Origin: Tupaia tana
Taxonomy: Eukaryota > Chordata > Mammalia > Scandentia > Tupaiidae
Assembly (NCBI GenBank): GCA_026018925.1
Contig: JAKSZU010000320.1
Coordinates: 140,875-204,874 of the forward strand
Length of the DNA: 64,000 nucleotides
Reading direction: 5' to 3'
The position numbers and the translations under genes were made by a program. This document shows, piece by piece, positions 29,375 to 40,398 of this stretch (positions are counted from its first letter, which is position 1; each line of letters opens with the position of its first letter). The notes beneath the pieces were generated by a model. That model saw only the letters and a list, made by a program, of their open reading frames with translations. It was not told the DNA's origin and searched no databases.

Positions 29375-30518
29375 TCACCTACTGCATTTTTGTTGCTCAG
29401 GATTGCTTTTTCAATATGAGGTCTTTTATAATTCCAGGCAAATTCTATGTTTGTCTTTTCTTCATCTGTGAAGAATTTCTCTTGCATTTTGATTGGAACT
29501 GCATTAAATATGTAGATTAATTTGGATAGAATTGCCATTTTTATTATGTTGAGTCTTCCAATCCAGGACCATGGACTGTCCTTCCACTTTTTTATATCAT
29601 TTTCTGTATTTTTAAAAAGATTTTCATAGTTTTGTTTGTAAATGTCTTTGACTTCTTTAGTTAGGTTTATTCCTATGTATCTGATACATTTTGTGGAGAT
29701 AGTAAAAGGGATTCCTTTCGTCAGCTCTACTTTGTTCAACTTGTCGTTCATATATAGAAATGCTATGATTTTTGGATGTTGATTTTCTATTCTGCCACTT
29801 TTTTAATGTATTATTTTGAGAAGTTTTTTCATAGAAATCTTTGGATCTTCTAAGTATACGATCGTGTCATCTGCAAATGAAGATATTTTCAACTCTTCCT
29901 TGCCTATTTGAATACTTGTTATATTATCCTCTTTTCTGATTTGCATTGGCTAAAACTTCCAGCAGAATACTAAAAAGCAGTGAAGAAAGTGGGCAGCTTT
30001 GTCTGGTACCAGTTTTTAGTGGAAAAGCTTTTTCTCCCTCTCACTCTGTTCCATTCTGGTCAAATTAAAATAAATGAAGCTCAATAAAATAATTCTTAAA
30101 AATTATATTGATAAAAATACAGAATGAGCACTATATAGAGACAAACACATTTCATTTTAAAATTTTATAGACATGTATATCAATGGGACAAAATAGAGAA
30201 CACAGAAATAAACTTCAAACATAGAGCCAACTGATTTCCCAAGACAATCCATTCAGCAAGTGGTGCTAGAAAAACAGGATATCTATCCACAAAAAAATGA
30301 AACTGTATCCCTCTCTCTCACCATTACTAAAAATCAACTCAAAATAAATCAAAATCTAAACATAGAACCTCAAACTGTAAAACTACTGGTGGAAAACACA
30401 GGAGGAACCCTTGGAAATACCAGAATGAGAAAGACTTCTTAAATAAGACCCCCAAACCATAGTAAATAATCCCCAAAATAGACAAGTGGGATTACATCAG
30501 GTTAAAAAGCTTCAGTAG

Positions 30519-30772
30519 GGACAAATATATGGTGTAATGGCTAAGTCACTGGACTCCCTCATAGTTTACTATGGTTTGAGTTCTGGACCTGGCAACTTAA
30601 AACTCATGCCAGAGACATGTGCAGGTGTGCCCAAAATCCTGAGAGAATGAAGGAGAAGGGATTGTGGTATGGATATCTTCCCTAGGATGTGATTTCTCAC
30701 CTTCTGTTTCTTTATCTCTCTATATCTGGCAAGTACACGCACCTTATAGAAAATCTAAAAAGAAAAAAAAGA
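30519..30772 (+). mobile_element. tRNA-derived SINE
   Basis: Diverged plus-strand copy inside L1, ending in an A-rich tail. Confidence 0.83.
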
Positions 30773-30778
30773 TTCTGT

Positions 30779-31052
30779 GGGACCAGCAGGTGGCATACTG
30801 GTTATGGCCCTGGACTCCTATATGACTAACCATGGTTCAAGTCTCAGACATGGTGCCACATCCACATAATCAGCAAATGTGTGTGCATGCAAAACATCCA
30901 GGGAGAAGAATGGAAGGGAATGAATTGTGGCATGGTCATCCTCCCTAGGGGTGATTTCTAACTTTCTCTATGTCTTTCTCTGTCTCTCTGGTGAGCACGC
31001 AGACTCTACAGTAGATTTGTCTCTTAAAAAATAAATGAATAAAATAAAATGT
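30779..31052 (+). mobile_element. tRNA-derived SINE
   Basis: Immediately follows the preceding copy in the same orientation, suggesting insertion into its A tail; the tail is a (AATA)n-like run. Confidence 0.83.
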
Positions 31053-32103
31053 TTCTGTACAGCAAAAGAAACAATAATTAGAGTGAAGAGAAAACCCTTG
31101 GAATGGGAGATTGTATTTATAAATTCTCCCTCAGATAAGAGACTGATAGCCAAAATATACTGGGATCTCAAGCAACTCACCCACATGGAAAAAAACTTAA
31201 TTACATTAAAAGGGAAAATGAGGTGGACAATTCTCTAAGGAAGACATACCAGCAGCCAAAAAGTATATAAAAAATGTTCAACATTTCTTGTCAAAAGGGA
31301 GATGCAAATCAAAACCACAATGAGTTACCTCCTAACCCCAGTCAGAATGACAAAGATTAAACAAATAAAGAATGATAAATGCTGGCAAGGCTACAGTGAA
31401 AAGGGTACTCTCCTACACCATTGGTGGCAATGTAAAGTAGTACGGTCACTGTGGAGAACAATATGGATGTTTTCCAAAGACCCACCAAAAGAACCACTAT
31501 ATGATTAACAATTCCACTCCTGAGTATATACCCAAAGGATAGGATAACACTCAGTCAGGAAAACACTTGCACATCCATGTTTATTGCTGCATTGTTCACA
31601 GTTGCTAAGACACAGAATCCACCCAAATGTCTCATTACAGATTAATAGATTTAACATATATACTCTATGGAATACTATTCAGTCAATAAAAGCAATGAGA
31701 CTCTGGCATTTGAAAGAAGCTGAGCAAATATGCAAGGCTTAATGCTAAGCAAAGGAAGCCAGACTAGTAACATGAGGCATTTTATGTCCCCATTTAATAT
31801 ATACTGAATGTACTGTATGACAGAAACTGAAAGATTGAAAGTTATAAAAGCATAGAAAGCAACTGTGGATACTAGAGACAATGTGGGAAGAGGGTGGCAC
31901 ATGGGTGGCATGGAAAGGAGGGGATCAAAGGGATAAAGGAAGCAATACATTCAACAGAAATGGAATATTATCTGTTGATGACAATACAGCTGGTAATATC
32001 TTTGATGGACTAACATACAGTGTATTCATGCTGGGAAAATTCATTTTGTATGTTGTAAAGATATACAGTGATTGAATGTCAAGATAAGAAAATAAAACAA
32101 ATT

Positions 32104-32340
32104 GTGATAGGATGTGTTCACTCACTAGAGAGAGATGGAGAGACACAAGAAGAAAGTAAGAAGCAATTCCATTGGGAATAGTAACATCACAATCCTTTCT
32201 CCTTCATTTCTCCCTTCTTTTCAGGATTTTGGGCATGCACACATACATGCCTGGCCTGTTTATGAGACTTTGAGTCTAAGAATCAAACTAAAAGATATGT
32301 GGGATCCAGTCCTTTAAACACCAAGCTATGAACTGGCCTA
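32104..32340 (-). mobile_element. tRNA-derived SINE, diverged
   Basis: Minus-strand copy directly after the L1 tail; head is decayed. Confidence 0.72.
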
Positions 32341-32887
32341 TTATTTTAAAATCTCTTAATCATCAATGACTGTATAACTGACCAATCCTGGATGCCAGAG
32401 GCTGGTTGGTACTCTTTAGGATGTTTAGGAGTTTCCATGTTTTGTTGTGGCCGGTAGGTTCACTGTCTCATTGGGCAGACCTGTGGTGGCTAAAATGCCT
32501 TGAGAGGGCTGCCTAAGTGTGTGTTTTGGCTTGCGTCTGATCATTGGGAAGCTTGATGAGATGTTGGTGGATCTGTTACCCAATGAACTGAATCCATGAT
32601 TCATTTTCTACAGTAACCAGTGAGGAACACTGCTGTGTCCACATGCCATTGCTTTATTGGTGGGTCTCTAATTTATATTCCTATTGTTTACTCTGAAGTC
32701 AACTTTGAGTAAATGGTGAAAAGCAGCTTGGAAAACCTTGGCAGCTTAGCTCAACAAGAAATGCCCCTCATTGACAAGGTAAGAGTTGCTACAAAGGAAT
32801 GTGCAGAGATTGAGTTATTTTTAGGGATTGTCAGGCTAAACACTGAGATTTTCAATATACTCAGTTTGTAAAAATGAAAAGGTGAAT
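32341..32887. other. No recognised feature
   Basis: Possibly unique sequence; no long frame or repeat family recognised. Confidence 0.5.
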
Positions 32888-32899
32888 AGGACCAAATGC

Positions 32900-32900
<1 letters not shown>

Positions 32901-32934
<34 letters not shown>

Positions 32935-33177
32935 GGAGAGGTTTTTTACTATAGGGTGCATGTGCTTGCCAGATAGACAGAGAGACAGAAAATGAGAAAT
33001 CACCCCCCAGGGTGGATGGCCACGCCGCAATCCCTTCTCCTCCGATCTCCTCTCAGGATCTTGTGCACACATGCACATGCACCCGGCGTGAGTTTTAAGC
33101 CACTGGGTCCAGGACGTGAACCATGGTCAACTACATGGGAGTCCAGCGACATAGCCACTATAGTAACTGCTGGTCCC
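32901..33177 (-). mobile_element. tRNA-derived SINE with (TTTA)n tail
   Basis: Perfect 13-bp target duplication aggaccaaatgct (32888-32900 and 33178-33190). The tail has become a tetranucleotide run (32901-32935). Confidence 0.93.
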
Positions 33178-33190
33178 AGGACCAAATGCT

Positions 33191-34072
33191 GTCAGAAGAA
33201 TGAACCTTTCCCTGGTTCAAGGTCTGAAGGAAGAACCTATAGGAACTTACAGGAGAATAATCTTTTCTCATTCCAAAACACAGAAAGAAGATGCAAGTCA
33301 GAGCCCTGCACACCCAGGGCTCCTGTGCTCCTGTTCAAAACAGGAAATTATGGCAAAGATTATAAAAATGTTGGAATCCCTAGAATTTATGAGAACTACA
33401 TGCGACAAGGAGCTTTTGAGAACCTAATAGTAGACCAAGAGCTCAGCCCTAATGTTTCTTCTGAAGGACTAAGCTTGTGTCTTAAAGCAGCACTGTTCCT
33501 GGCTCTCCACTCAGGTGTTCCAAGTTGCCAGACTGTGGTCACCCTTTACCTCTATTGAAGTTCCTCAAGGCCAGTGAATTCAAGAAGCTCTCACCTTGAG
33601 CTGAACTTTCTCATTTTTCACGTTGGGCAAAACAGTGAACTCGTTCATGGTCACACCAGCTGTGTTCCACTGCTTCAGAGAGCTACTGATTTCTTACAAA
33701 TACCTCTAGAAAGACATTCTCAAATAAGGGAAATCAGAAAACTTTCTATTTTCATCATCTCTGGTTGTTTGCAATGTGGTCAAGCTTTGATGATGATTTA
33801 CTTAGGGGAACTATGTACCAAACAGCATTGTACTCTGTTTCAAAGAGGACAAAAAGCTTGCAGAAGAATCTTCTGGTGCAAAGTAGATCCTGTCTTCTGT
33901 ATTTTCTGCTCTGATCTTAGGAATTTTAGGCAAGTGCTTTCATTTAGGATTCATTGAGGAAGGATGCTTTAAAGATGCTCCCATGTCTCCAAGGCCTGTC
34001 ATGGCCAAGAGAGCTGAAAAACTAGTGCATTAAGAATGCCAATGATTCAAATTTCTTTATGTCTCTGTCTCT
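33191..34072. other. No recognised gene
   Basis: Open plus-strand frames (to 33558, partly SINE antisense; and 33574-33957, 127 codons, several Cys and hydrophobic residues) match nothing I know. Composition is ordinary; no splice or promoter context makes a gene case. Confidence 0.45.
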
Positions 34073-34074
34073 CT

Positions 34075-34329
34075 TTTTTTTTAGAGTGAGATTTTTGCTA
34101 TAGGATGGGTGCACTCACTGGAGAGACTGAGAGAGACAGAGAGACAGAAAGTTAGAAATAATCACCCAAGGGGGATGGCCATGCTACAATTCTTTCTCCT
34201 TCATTCTCCTCTCAGGATTTTGGACATGCATGTATATGGTGTGAGTTTTAAGCCACTGGGTCTGGGACTCAAAGTATGGTCAACTACACTGTAGTCTAGA
34301 GAAGTAACCATTTCACCAGCTGCTGGTCA
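34075..34329 (-). mobile_element. tRNA-derived SINE
   Basis: Complete minus-strand copy with T run at the tail. Confidence 0.85.
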
Positions 34330-34614
34330 CACAAGTTTTATTCTTAACACACATCAGCCATATTTCAGATTTGCCGTGGGAGAAGTGGATAAAATTTTAG
34401 AGCTCTGTCAAAGTAGGAGTTTGTAATTTCTCCTCTTGAAGACTATAGCATGAAGTTTATGTTCAGGACATAGCCACCATGCTGTGAAAAATCCCAAGCA
34501 TGCTATGAGGAGGCCCACATGGAGAGGAATCAAGCTCCACAGTCCACAGCTTTGTCTTGTTTCCCAGATTAAAATGCACAGCACTGACCCACCTAGAAGT
34601 GTGCCATCTTTTTT

Positions 34615-34770
34615 ATTTTAGATTTGCTTAATTGTATTTATTTTTAATTAATTTATTTATTTACATTTAATCACATCTTTACAGTGTACAACATTTTTTT
34701 AACAGCATAAATACTATGCATGTCAGTCAAGCCAAAGATATTACTATAACTTATCAACAAATAGCTTCTC
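34615..34770 (-). mobile_element. Short L1 3' end
   Basis: Antisense L1 terminus: tacatttaatcacatctttacagtgtacaac block, matching 27215-27260 and 21505-21545. Confidence 0.65.
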
Positions 34771-35074
34771 TTTTTTTTTTTGTCGATTAAGCATACTTTT
34801 ACTTTTTTCTTTCCCCCCCTCCCTTCCATACTAACCTTTTTTCCATATTTTATTGATTCACAAAATATGATAAACTAAAAATATGGACAAAGCTAGAATC
34901 TAGTCACAAGTGTCCTGTAATTTACTTGAAATATTTTTTCTGAAACTTTTTTTTACTTAATTTACATTCATTTCCTAAGCATCATCACAGTATACAAAAT
35001 GTGATTTCCCATCCAGAATATATGGCATAGTGGCTTAATCATGCATGCTATTGTCAAAAATTTTCCATTTCTAG

Positions 35075-35109
<35 letters not shown>

Positions 35110-35489
35110 ATTTCTGACCCTCTGCCCTTTCCCACCGTCTTCTCGCACTCTCTCTGGTGTCTACAGTTGTCTTCCATTACTTTCCCCACCATATTTTATT
35201 TATCACACAATTTCTGAAATAATCTAACTGCTTTCAATACCAAGTTCAGCTGGTAATTTCAAGAAAAGCAGTTTTAACTTAAATCAAAGAAATGCTAAAG
35301 AACTTTGCTTAAAACTTAAAGCCAGCAAGCAGGATAGGATTCTGTTTAAAAAGTAGATGCATGAACCTATTGATAGCTCAAGACAGGACACAAATCCTTA
35401 AAACCGAACAACAAAGCCTACAAGAAAATCAGCAATGTTTTACTCAAAAGTAATAAAATTCTATTTCACCAATTCAGTCTCATGTACTT
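34771..35489. other. Mostly unassigned; short L1-like tail and (AT)n
   Basis: The segment 34950-35015 (ending acaaaatgtgatttcccat) recurs at 55035-55117 and resembles another antisense L1 3' end. (AT)n run at 35079-35105. The remainder has no recognised feature. Confidence 0.5.
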
Positions 35490-36760
35490 TATCTTCTGTG
35501 GTTGTTCGATTTTCCTGGTTAAATTCTGGGATATAATATTCATCTCCGGACTTGTCCCTATGATTAGGTTGGTCATTTTCTTAGATTTTGAACACTTATT
35601 TTGGTGTGACTGTATTTATTTTTCCTGATATAGCACTCCCTTGAGAATTTTTCAGAGATCTGGTTTGGTGCTGATAAATTCTTTCAAGTTTTGTTTTTTG
35701 AGAATGTTCTTGTCTTTTCCTCCCACATGAAGGATAATCTTTCCGGGTACAGTGTTCTTGGTTGAAATTGCTTTTCCCTTAATCTTTGAATATATTTTTC
35801 CACTCTTTTTCTCACTCTCATTGTTTTCAATGAGAGCGAGAGCTGTTATCTTGATGGGATATCCTTTGTAGGTAACTTGATGTTTTTCTCTTGCCATTCT
35901 TAGTATCTTGTCTTTGTCTGTGGTTTTGGTCAATCTGACTGCAATGTGTCTTGGAGAAGATCTTCTTGGGTTGCCTTTGCATTTCTTGGGATTAGATCTT
36001 TGAGTGACTCTCTAGGTTTGGGAAGTTTTTTTGCAGGATTTCATGGAATAGATTACCAATGCCCTTATGAGTCTCTTCACCTTTGGGATACCAATTATCC
36101 AGATGTTTGGATGGTTGATGGTATCTAGTATTTCTCATATATTATTCTCACTTTGGGGGGCCAGTTTCTCAGCCTTTGTGATGGATTTTTCTAGGCCAGT
36201 AATTTTCATTTCTTCATCTGAGATTCTATTTTCTGTATGATCTAGTCTGCTTTTAATACTTTCAATGGAGATTTTTACTTCATGTAGTATAGCCTTCATC
36301 TCTAACAGTTGCATTTTATTCTTTTGTAAAGTGTGTAATTCCTCACCTCCTGGAACTCGCCATCTCCTTTCTCCTTTCTCTTCTGCAGTTCATTGTGTCT
36401 CTTCTCTTCCATCTCTGTTAGCTTCACCATTATGAATGTTCTAAATTCTTTATCAGACATTTCCTTTGAACTGCCTCTGGATGAAGAAGAGTTATTCTTT
36501 CCCCTTGGAGGAGAGGTATTTTCTTGCTTTCCCATATTTCTTGTGGCCCTGCAGTGATTTCTAATCATATGGTAAATGGTGTGTTTCTTCCTAATTCTTG
36601 AAGTTCAACCACTCAATCTTGTGGGATGGAGATTGAATTATCAGTAGGAAATCTTCATTTATCTTTAACCCTGAAATAACTAGTTCTCAGGAGCCATGAG
36701 GAATCTTCTTCTCTAAGTGCACCATCTTGAAAGTGTATGCTCCAACGCCCAGTTGACCTG
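35490..36760 (-). mobile_element. L1 fragment containing ORF1 and 5' UTR end
   Basis: Minus strand: the frame 36302-36568 gives an ORF1p N-terminus (MGKQENTSPPRGKNNSSSS then a charged coiled-coil lead), and 35652-35933 gives the C-terminal domain (DKILRMAREKHQVTYKGYPIKI, the conserved ARE/RR-type nucleic-acid-binding block). Intervening coiled coil and RRM are frame-shifted. ORF1p is the trimeric RNA-binding protein of L1. The usual downstream ORF2 is not adjacent, so this is a rearranged piece. Confidence 0.87.
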
Positions 36761-37090
36761 CCTCACCTGACATTCTTTGCATGGCAGAGAATACACATCC
36801 CTTCCAAGCCCATGAGTAAATTGCAGATTCATGAGCAAAATAAAAAAATCATGTTATTTTAGGACACTGTTTTGGAGTGGCTCACTAAAATGCTAGATAT
36901 CACAGATAACAGCATTGAATAAACACTCTCAAGAGCAAAAACAAAAAATGTCAATGATTCAAGGGCAGCTCAGCAGGGTGAACCATAAAACCAACTATTT
37001 CCTTGCTGTGCCCTGATGGCTGGGAGGAGGATCCTGAACATACACCTTCTGCCACCATCTTCTGCATTGTACTCAAGATTGTTCTGCATA
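36761..37090. other. No recognised feature
   Basis: No frame or repeat recognised. Confidence 0.5.
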
Positions 37091-37368
37091 GGGATCAGCA
37101 GATGGCATAATGATTACATCGCTGGACTCCCACTTAGTTGACCATGGGTCGACTCCTGGACCCAGTGGCTTAAATCTCACACTGGGCACATCTGCCTGCG
37201 TGCCTAAAATCCTGAGTGGTGAACAGAGGATAAGGGATTGCAGCATGGCCATCCCCTATGAGGTGTAAGTTCTCACTTTCTGTCTCTCTGTTTCTCTCTG
37301 TTTCTCTCTGTCTCTCCAGTGAGTGTACATGCCCTATAGCAAAAACTTCTCTCCAAAGAAAAAATTGT
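37091..37368 (+). mobile_element. tRNA-derived SINE
   Basis: Plus-strand copy with an extended CT-rich stretch; flanked by gattgttctgc repeats (left at about 37077, right at about 37372). Confidence 0.86.
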
Positions 37369-37784
37369 TAGGATTGTTCTGCCTGTAGATCAAAGCCTCA
37401 TCACCAGGAAAGAAAAGATTTTCTTTTCATTGGTTTTTTAGTTTCTTTGTTTTACCTCAGAACCAACCAGATGAAGATTTGGAACAAATTGGTGCAACAT
37501 CCATTGGGAGAAAAAAGCTTCTCTCCATGGCCCTGGAAGTTGAGGAGGAAAAATTACTCTAGCTTTTCTGATCTACTTTTTTTTCTTCATCTCATTTTTA
37601 AAATACAGCCTGACAATTGTAGCATGCTTCAGAATACCCCATATCTAATATCAACCAAAGTATACAATGCACATACACATACAGACACAATGGAGTACAT
37701 TTAGCGATTTTTAAAACTTGGAATCCTGTCATTTGAGGTAAATGGGTGAGCTTTGACTGTTCTTAAATAATGTGCAAAGAAGCT
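37369..37784. other. Unassigned; possible old L1 3' remnant
   Basis: 37670-37760 (cacaatggagtacattt...gaatcctgtcatttgaggtaaatgggtgagc) resembles the L1 3' region around the Ile/Leu-rich terminal block. No gene seen. Confidence 0.4.
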
Positions 37785-39196
37785 CTTATTTTCTCTTGAA
37801 CCCCCACCCCCTGCATTCTCTTGTTAACACCTAGCTCTCCTTCTCCCCCCAGACTTTCCTGGACTGCCAGCACGCAATAGCGTCTCCTGCAAGCCTCTGG
37901 CCAGCAAGGGATACTGAGGGAGGGTCACCTCTGACCCCCACCCCACTTCCAGACCCCCAGGCCCCAGACTCCACCTTCTAGGTAGGTAGCCAGGATCTCC
38001 TTGAGGCGGTTTTATTTTTTTTTCTTTTCTCTTGAACCCCCCACCCCCTGCATTCTCTTGTTAACATCTAGCTCTCCTTCTCCCCCCAGACTTTCCTGGA
38101 CTGCCAGCAGGCAATAGCGTCTCCTGCAAGCCTCTGGCCAGCAAGGGATACTGAGGGAGGGTCACCTCTGAACCCCACCCCACTTCCAGACCCCCAGGCC
38201 CCAGACTCCACCTTCTAGGTAGGTAGCCAGGATCTCCTTGAGGTGTTTTTATTTATTTATCTTTTCTCTTGAACCCCCACCCCCTGCATTCTCTTGTTAA
38301 CACCTAGCTCTCCTTCTCCCCCCAAGGAGATCCTGGCTACCTACCTAGAAGGTGGAGTCTGGGGCCTGGGGGTCTGGAAGTGGGGTGGGGTTCAGAGGTG
38401 ACCCTCCCTCAGTATCCCTTGCTGGCCAGAGGCTTGCAGGAGACGCTATTGCCTGCTGGCAGTCCAGGAAAGTCTGGGGGGAGAAGGAGAGCTAGATGTT
38501 AACAAGAGAATGCAGGGGGTGGGGGGTTCAAGAGAAAAGAAAAAAAAATAAAACCGCCTCAAGGAGATCCTGGCTACCTACCTAGAAGGTGGAGTCTGGG
38601 GCCTGGGGGTCTGGAAGTGGGGTGGGGGTCAGAGGTGACCCTCCCTCAGTATCCCTTGCTGGCCAGAGGCTTGCAGGAGACGCTATTGCGTGCTGGCAGT
38701 CCAGGAAAATCTGGGGGGAGAAGGAGAGCTAGGTGTTAGCAAGAGAATGCAGGGGGTGGGGGTTCAAGAGAAAAGAAAAAAATAAAACCGCCTCAAGGAG
38801 ATCCTGGCTACCTACCTAGAAGGTGGAGTCTGGGGCCTGGGGGTCTGGAAGTGGGGTGTGGGTCAGAGGTGACCCTCCCTCAGTATCCCTTGCTGGCCAG
38901 AGGCTTGCAGGAGACGCTATTGCCTGCTGGCAGTCCAGGAAAGTCTAGAAGGTGGAGTCTGGGGCCTGGGGGTCTGGAAGTGGGGTGGGGGTCAGAGGTG
39001 ATCCTCCCTCAGTATCCCTTGCTGGCCAGAGGATTGCAGGAGACGCTATTGCCTGCTGGCAGTCCAGGAAAGTCTAGAAGGTGGAGTCTGGGGCCTTGGG
39101 GTCTGGAAGTGGGGTGGGGGTCAGAGGTGACCCTCCCTCAGTATCCCTTGCTGGCCAGAGGCTTGCAGGAGATGCTATTGCCTGCTGGCAGTCCAG
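37785..39196. repeat. GC-rich tandem array with internal inversion (237-bp and 129-bp units)
   Basis: Left arm: two 237-bp units plus a partial third in one orientation (37785-38325). Right arm: the same unit in reverse orientation, spaced 237, 234, 129 and 129 bp (38326-39196), the last units lacking the segment with the A-rich end. The arms could pair as a hairpin of about 470 bp per arm with a spacer of about 65 bp. A 120-codon frame (38851-39213) with a 43-residue repeat is a by-product of the 129-bp period. Confidence 0.92.
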
Positions 39197-39204
39197 GCTG
39201 TATC

Positions 39205-40398
39205 TTTTTTTAATCTGAGAATGTTCTTGTCTTTTCTTCCCATATGAAGGATAACCTTGCTGGATACAATATTCTTGGTTGAAATTGCTTTTTCCTTAAC
39301 ACTTTGAATATATTTTCCCATTCTTTCTTCGCTCATGATGTTTCCAATGAGAGAGCCGCTGTTAGGCTGATGCGATATCCTTTGTAGGTAAATCGAAGTT
39401 TTGCTTTTGCCAATCGTAGTATCTTGTCTTTAGCTGTCTATAAGATGTCTTGGAGAAGATCTTATTAGGTTGATTCTATTTGGGGTCCTTTGTATTTTAT
39501 GGGACTATATCTTTGAATGCCTCTCTAGGTTTGGAAAGTTTTCTTCCAAGATTTCATGGAAGAGATTACCAATGCCTTTACAAATCTCTTCACCTTCTGG
39601 GATACCAATTATCCAGATGTTTAGACATTTGATGGTATCTAGTATTTATTGTATATTATTCTCATTTTGGGGGGCAATTTTCTCAGTCTTCATTATGAAT
39701 TTTTCTAGGCAAGTGATTCTATCTTCTGCATCTGAGATTTGATTTTCTGAATGATCCAGTCTGCTTTTAATACTCTCCAGAGAGTTTTTTTTTCTTTTTT
39801 TGGAGAGGTTTTTGCTATAGGGAGTGTGCTCTCGCCAGACAGAGAGAGACAGAGAGACAGAAAGCGAGAAATCACCCCCCAGGGGGGATGGCCACGCCGC
39901 AATCCCTACTCCTCCATTCTCCTCTTGGGATCTTGGGCATGCACGCACACGCGCCTGGCGTGAGTTTTAAGCCACCAGGTTCGGGACGCGAACCACAGTC
40001 GACTATGTGGGAGTCCAGCGACATAGCCATTACACTAACTGCTGGTCCCTCTAGAGAGGTTTTTACTTCCTGTATTATAGATGTCATCTCTAACAGATCC
40101 ATTTGATTTTTTTTATAGTGCGTATTTCCTCTTTTCAGTCTTGCAAGAATTTCCTCACCTCCTGGACCTCATCAATTCCTTTTTCGTTCCTCCTCTGCAG
40201 ATCATTGTCTCTCTTCTCTTCTATTACTGTTAGCTTTGCCACTATGAATATTCTAAATTCCTTATGTGGCATTTTCATGAGTTTCAATGTACTGTCTGAG
40301 GATGAAGAGGAGTTAGTCTTTTCTCCTGGAGGAGAGGTATTTTCTTTCTTTCCCATATTTCTTGTGACACTGTGGTGGTTTACTGTCATCTGCTGGGT
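39205..40398 (-). mobile_element. L1 fragment containing ORF1
   Basis: Second antisense ORF1: the 40135-40458 frame contains MGKKENTSPPGEKTNSSSS and the following charged lead, paralogous to the copy at 36302-36568. The C-terminal domain lies near 39210-39400. A SINE is inserted at 39791-40048. Its 5' end is joined abruptly near 40398 to ORF2 of another L1. Confidence 0.85.
39791..40048 (-). mobile_element. tRNA-derived SINE, young-looking
   Basis: Flanked by imperfect copies of ctccagagagtttttt (39775-39790; ctctagagaggttttt at 40049-40064). Confidence 0.92.

Larger units (their letters stand above)
27153..30030 (-). mobile_element. L1 fragment, antisense: 3' UTR and ORF2 C-terminal half
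   Basis: From the left: L1 3' UTR tail, conserved 3' region (gaatagtattccatagagt near 27775), then ORF2 in antisense. The minus-strand frame 29359-29751 translates to the ORF2 segment with IKKWKDSPWSWIGRLNIIKM and IFNAVPIKM, downstream of the RT domain. Interrupted by an unassigned segment at about 27850-28090 and a SINE at 29112-29374. It stops near 30030, where a plus-strand L1 begins shortly afterwards. Confidence 0.88.
30090..32097 (+). mobile_element. L1 fragment, sense: ORF2 C-terminus and 3' UTR
   Basis: Plus-strand L1 with ORF2 3' remnants (31035-31238; 31302-31508 containing [19 protein letters not shown], the conserved Cys/His/Trp C-terminal region) and a complete 3' UTR ending in tgtattcatgctgggaaaattcattttgt and an A-rich tail. 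Two SINEs are inserted at 30519-30772 and 30779-31052. Confidence 0.88.

Noticed and set aside
33574..33957. 127-codon plus-strand ORF as a novel gene
   Set aside because: No domain, no promoter or splice context, and ORFs of this size are expected by chance in 64 kb.
37785..39196. CRISPR-like regular repeats
   Set aside because: Units are 129-237 bp, contiguous without spacers, inverted at the centre, and the genome is mammalian.
38851..39213. 120-codon ORF with a 43-residue internal repeat
   Set aside because: Produced by the 129-bp tandem unit (divisible by three); no start context, no domain.
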